A program made the position numbers and the translations under genes. The notes below the pieces were generated by a model that saw nothing but the letters and a program-made list of their open reading frames with translations, was not told where the DNA came from and ran no database searches. Below are positions 33,201-35,704 of a stretch of DNA of 35,704 bases, one piece after another (within the stretch, counting starts at the first letter, position 1; every line of letters starts with the position of its first letter). The stretch spans positions 1 through 35,704 of the forward strand of contig MVRV01000067.1 of assembly GCA_002068015.1 (NCBI GenBank). Direction: 5' to 3'. The DNA comes from Smithella sp. PtaU1.Bin162 (GTDB lineage: Bacteria > Desulfobacterota > Syntrophia > Syntrophales > Smithellaceae).

Positions 33201-35704
33201 TATGGCGGTATCATCAGTAACAGCGAAATAGAAGCCATTATGACCGGGCTTTACATCGATCCCAGCGGCAATGCCGGATTCCTGAAAGGCAACTTCGGCG
33301 GCACCAGTTATACGGATATCGCCATGTGGGAAGCTTCCGGATCGTTGTATAAAACCGATCAGATGCAGGCGGCAATCGGTATTTCCCCGGAAAATCTTTA
33401 CAGCAAGTTGCGCCAGTCTAACGATTTCGGAGGAAGAGTCTCCATCACCAACTATCTACAGGGTTGGATGGGGTCGTACCTTGACGACGACGTCAGTTTT
33501 TACAACAAAGTTTACTCGATTTATAATGGAACTACATCCTATCCCTGGGGTATCTGGCAGGCAACCGCAGCAGGCGATTATGAGACCGTTTCAGCATCAT
33601 GGACAGCCAAGGCGGGCGGCAGCGGCTCTTTCGGCGCATATAATTCAGGAGGCAGCTTATTAGATGACTCTGGTTACTGGATAGCCGATATCAACGGGTC
33701 GCAATGGAGCAGCAATAAACTTGCAGGTACTGTGAGCGGCAAGTTTATTACAAAAAACAAGATCGGTAATGCCACCTTCGCCTCCGGAACGGGGATGAAC
33801 GGCGATATCCTGGGCACTTATACCAGCGGCACCTGGCAGGCGGTGGCAATGGGCACGTGGAGCGGTACAGATCTTTCATTCAGCACCGCTACGGACTGGG
33901 GAAGCTCCGGTTACTTTGATACTAATTCACACACCATGGTTTACGATGTACCATGGGGAACCTCTCAGGAATACGTAAAAGGTATCATAGGCAGCACGGC
34001 ATCGTTTATCGGTGCCTCCGCTCCTCTTTACGGTATCGGAACATACGCAGTAAACACAAATCCGATGTTTGCAATGGATCTTTCCAAAAATCGTAATTCC
34101 GCTTTCGCTAATACCGACACAATCAGCCTCTGGTTTGGTGGAACAAAAACCTCCACTACTTTTAAAGGAAAGTTGATGGGGCTTTACGCCAACTGGAACG
34201 GTACCAACTATGACGTAGGCTATGTTACCAGCGGATCGGTCACCGATTCGCCGGTAACGGGAAACCTCTATTCCGGTATCGGCATGTGGGAAATAACGGC
34301 GGGAAGTCTGACATCTTCATCCAAAGGCACTCTCACTACAGGGGAAAACATCACACCGGCGATTACCGTTGAAACAACTAATCCACAAATTGGTTCCATC
34401 GCCGGCACTCAGGGCATCACCGGCACCTCCAACAGTTTCGATATGTATTTTTCCCAGACTAACAGCGACTGGGGTGTCTGGCGGGCGGAAAGCGGCGGAA
34501 CTTATACGGAAACACCTGCGTCCGGCTGGTACGGAGCAACGGGAGAAAAAGATGAGACAAACTACAACTACTCTATTTCCCATCTTACCGGCACTGCCTG
34601 GGCGGATGGAGAAATATCGGGAACGTCAAGCGGACGCTTCCTGACTATGGACGGATGGGGCAGATCAGCAGGCGATGTCCTGGGTGTTTATGACTCGTCT
34701 GCTAAGACATGGCAGACGCTGGCACTGGGCAAAAGAGAAAAAACCGAGACACTGGCTTTTTCGAGCGTCCTCACCGGCAATATCTATCAGGTTGTGGCAG
34801 GCACCGTCTACACCATGGAATACCAGCGGCCTTTCTGGGATACATATTCCTCCTCCAATAACTTTGATCCCCTGCGGTATGAAACGGTTTATTTTAAATA
34901 CGGTTCTCCCTACCAGACCTATAATCCCACTACCACAATCGGATTTGAGTGGACCGAGGAAGACGGCGGCAGCTACACCTATAAAGACGAATACCATTAC
35001 TATCCAACCGGCAAATGGCTCAAAATCGCAAAAGGTCAGGGTATTACCCGTACAGCCGGTTCGGGAACCACTCCCGAATCATTGAATTTGTCCGATCCTT
35101 CTACCGAAACGACACTCGGTTTTACGGGAACAGTTGTGGCCTATCCGGCAACTCCTTTTGCAAGTTACAACAATTATGCCGCCACCTACAGCACAGTATG
35201 GCACACCAATGCTCTCGTTCAAAACGGTGCCTTCACCGGCCTTCTGGGTGGCCTGAACAATCAGTCTCTATGGTCATCGAGTTCATCAGCCAAGACCAAT
35301 CTGATTCTGATGGGCAGCCACGCTGCTTATAGCGGTTCGCAGCTTTTCGGAACATCCATGTCTTACGACGGCAGCAGCACGAGCAACGGATCCTACTTCG
35401 GTGCTCTCACCGGCATTATTCTGGATACCGATCCCGATGCCACCTATCGCGAAAATCCGCTCACAGGCCTGATTGTCGGCCTCTATATTGATCCCACCGG
35501 AAAGGCCGGTGTTCTGAAGGGGAACTTCACCGGCACCTCCTACACGGGAATCAACATGTGGGAATCAACCGACACGGAAGGAGCTGCAACGCTTTATCGT
35601 GACGGTATTCTCAATAATAAATCAACCTCCGTTACAGCGGCAACTCTGGCCTCCAATATCTTTACCGGTGACATCGGCCCCGGAATTAATTCCGCTCTTT
35701 ACGG
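30210..35704 (+). CDS. Giant exported FecR-domain repetitive surface protein (3' end outside window)
   Basis: Open without a stop from ATG 30210 to the window end, at least 1831 residues. AAGGAG lies six nt before the ATG. Signal peptide MKTKLASLMAVLAFFLVFAAGVQA, cleavage after residue 24. Residues ~28-165 form a FecR domain (AIGDTVNVGDVVRTKSAS, ITWADGSIARLAENS, YEVHTPTSVCGVRGTKF). Then a Lys/Glu/Asp-rich segment (~213-230), a Gly/Ser-rich linker (~230-290), a Thr/Pro stretch (to ~335), and a very long Gly/Thr/Ser/Tyr/Trp-rich beta-type region built of degenerate ~300-residue modules. A 29-residue block, GLYIDPxGxAGxLKGNFxGT..., recurs at residues 1013 and 1757. FecR domains in such proteins resemble those of periplasmic or surface proteins; no ligand or secretion signal is identifiable in the part seen. 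Adhesin or S-layer-like role is speculation. Confidence 0.85.
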   Translation, partial: MKTKLASLMAVLAFFLVFAAGVQAAPAGKATNIDGRVDITPPGQSAKALAIGDTVNVGDVVRTKSASKCEITWADGSIARLAENSRLKVTEFMLTKENRSVSFNLFRGKMHNIVSSITSLFGAKGSSKYEVHTPTSVCGVRGTKFFVYHHEGVSGALFTEGKGYGYSKGRPDAVKSITPGRMMIVTSANKPPRLRDASQGEVNKFLTDTTLSEKKKDSKKEGEDKGKNDGGSSGSGSGGGGSTSTSGSSSGSESGDSSSGGTSGSGSGSGDSSGGTTGGPASGDPSGGTTPGGFTLVEGPTETILTGTTTPSPTPTVIVPVTPTEEGSTTTSTTFSQTVALDALSGTLDGSIDDTTNTGTLSLSGTGQASTSASSLTGTMSDGSTYDAYLTGNPGSWSGLFAGLTYKDGSSSFLEAGLSDANYTDSGSSSSLSASGSITRGTAYTVSGSLFDIYYNTLPVPSYLIAQNYGESTTYDGQGYNTTAGGLIAVWALTRTDGVSPFPETAETLPFHYYEYCSYTPFAYLYTNNLVRTDDANGHFEVKGDIEFMNDRYYGLFSMNTKATRTSEYGEGYYYYNEIGVGKYVLDPLKYHGYWGVSGPGSLYYNNSGVLSLAGHEEAIFGGLTQAPWAGSTDFKAIGEYYYNSDLGDYTYYLWNTAVDGYDPSYTDPASGGYFDGNTAGIWKSSKKGSIRAIYVTPASGGVSTAGILTSDDITVVRYLTDEGSASYPDMWKATGTLGPVSGITYTGDPSGWSIDSGTSKTMKLKGTFTGPTGSITGTGFLYTQFLIDNYTSPGWGIYNLGLSGASGANTFSGKPTSGEDAWSAQLGGEGQFGYGGTAATGYWLATISDGLWTGDGQITGNMSGTYLTRTYKGTIVPSPFYGVNMSSGNWIGESIGIYEGAPLKFVSYISPSIWYYNGTWHDETSYSPYYELSGFMGGTDSLWNSASVNTTLMGSAETSGTLSSTRHIFNYETYSYNYKNSTYTTYDSSPGSFFALYGGIISNSEIEAIMTGLYIDPSGNAGFLKGNFGGTSYTDIAMWEASGSLYKTDQMQAAIGISPENLYSKLRQSNDFGGRVSITNYLQGWMGSYLDDDVSFYNKVYSIYNGTTSYPWGIWQATAAGDYETVSASWTAKAGGSGSFGAYNSGGSLLDDSGYWIADINGSQWSSNKLAGTVSGKFITKNKIGNATFASGTGMNGDILGTYTSGTWQAVAMGTWSGTDLSFSTATDWGSSGYFDTNSHTMVYDVPWGTSQEYVKGIIGSTASFIGASAPLYGIGTYAVNTNPMFAMDLSKNRNSAFANTDTISLWFGGTKTSTTFKGKLMGLYANWNGTNYDVGYVTSGSVTDSPVTGNLYSGIGMWEITAGSLTSSSKGTLTTGENITPAITVETTNPQIGSIAGTQGITGTSNSFDMYFSQTNSDWGVWRAESGGTYTETPASGWYGATGEKDETNYNYSISHLTGTAWADGEISGTSSGRFLTMDGWGRSAGDVLGVYDSSAKTWQTLALGKREKTETLAFSSVLTGNIYQVVAGTVYTMEYQRPFWDTYSSSNNFDPLRYETVYFKYGSPYQTYNPTTTIGFEWTEEDGGSYTYKDEYHYYPTGKWLKIAKGQGITRTAGSGTTPESLNLSDPSTETTLGFTGTVVAYPATPFASYNNYAATYSTVWHTNALVQNGAFTGLLGGLNNQSLWSSSSSAKTNLILMGSHAAYSGSQLFGTSMSYDGSSTSNGSYFGALTGIILDTDPDATYRENPLTGLIVGLYIDPTGKAGVLKGNFTGTSYTGINMWESTDTEGAATLYRDGILNNKSTSVTAATLASNIFTGDIGPGINSALY
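33246..33332 (+). repeat. Internal protein-coding repeat, first copy
   Basis: Encodes a 29-residue block beginning GLYIDPSGNAGFLKGNF and ending IAMWE (residues 1013-1041 of the FecR-domain protein). Twenty-three of 29 residues match the copy at 35478-35564. Confidence 0.75.
35478..35564 (+). repeat. Internal protein-coding repeat, second copy
   Basis: Encodes GLYIDPTGKAGVLKGNF...INMWE (residues 1757-1785), 744 residues after the first copy. Preceding residues LTGLIVG here and IMTG in the first copy also correspond. Confidence 0.75.

Overview
The window reads as a stretch of chromosome from an anaerobic deltaproteobacterium-like Gram-negative organism. A Syntrophales-type genome (Syntrophus/Smithella) is my best guess. 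The reasons are the gene order zapB-like / zapA / 6S RNA / rny / ymdB / tyrS, outer-membrane-type proteins at the right end, a moderate GC content and many REP-like palindromic repeats. The lineage is inference; no rRNA or other marker is present.

Left part (1-6570): the possible end of an unidentified plus-strand gene with a terminator, an orphan amino-acid-type periplasmic binding protein, a SAM methyltransferase, a divergently transcribed MFS transporter, a CaCA-family Na+/Ca2+ exchanger, an SRPBCC protein, and a coupled panE-like reductase / OsmC pair. Positions 6571-8432 are a decayed, repeat-rich intergenic zone. It holds a DUF2283 gene behind a DUF4258-like gene with an early TAG stop, the last ~33 codons of a second DHA2-type MFS gene, and two kinds of palindromic repeat. 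An intact DHA2 (EmrB-like) MFS gene at 8433-10019 is framed by 239-bp near-identical direct repeats, the right one ending 7 nt from the tyrS stop codon.

Central part (10333-19509), all on the minus strand: two membrane CorC/HlyC-type CBS proteins, a stand-alone GlmU-type nucleotidyltransferase domain, dusB, a ZapB-like coiled coil, zapA, a 6S RNA candidate, ribonuclease Y, the YmdB phosphodiesterase and tyrosyl-tRNA synthetase. This is a housekeeping block for cell division, RNA turnover and translation.

Purine part (19671-28319): purD, a separate AICAR transformylase, an archaeal-type PurO IMP cyclohydrolase and purE. The usual bifunctional PurH is therefore represented by two adjacent single-function genes. 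An aldo/keto reductase, an AAA/DUF4143 ATPase and an EamA permease sit between purD and the purH/purO pair. A cyclophilin and a TsaC/Sua5 tRNA-modification protein complete the block. An orphan plus-strand terminator with a long hairpin before it (24216-24305) suggests an undescribed small RNA.

Right end (28518-35704): an exported TPR plus beta-barrel outer-membrane protein is followed by a giant exported FecR-domain protein. The latter has a Gly/Ser linker and a very long Thr/Ser/Gly/Tyr-rich modular repeat region that runs off the window (more than 1831 residues). The pair looks like a surface-display or secretion locus and is the most interesting unexplained system here.
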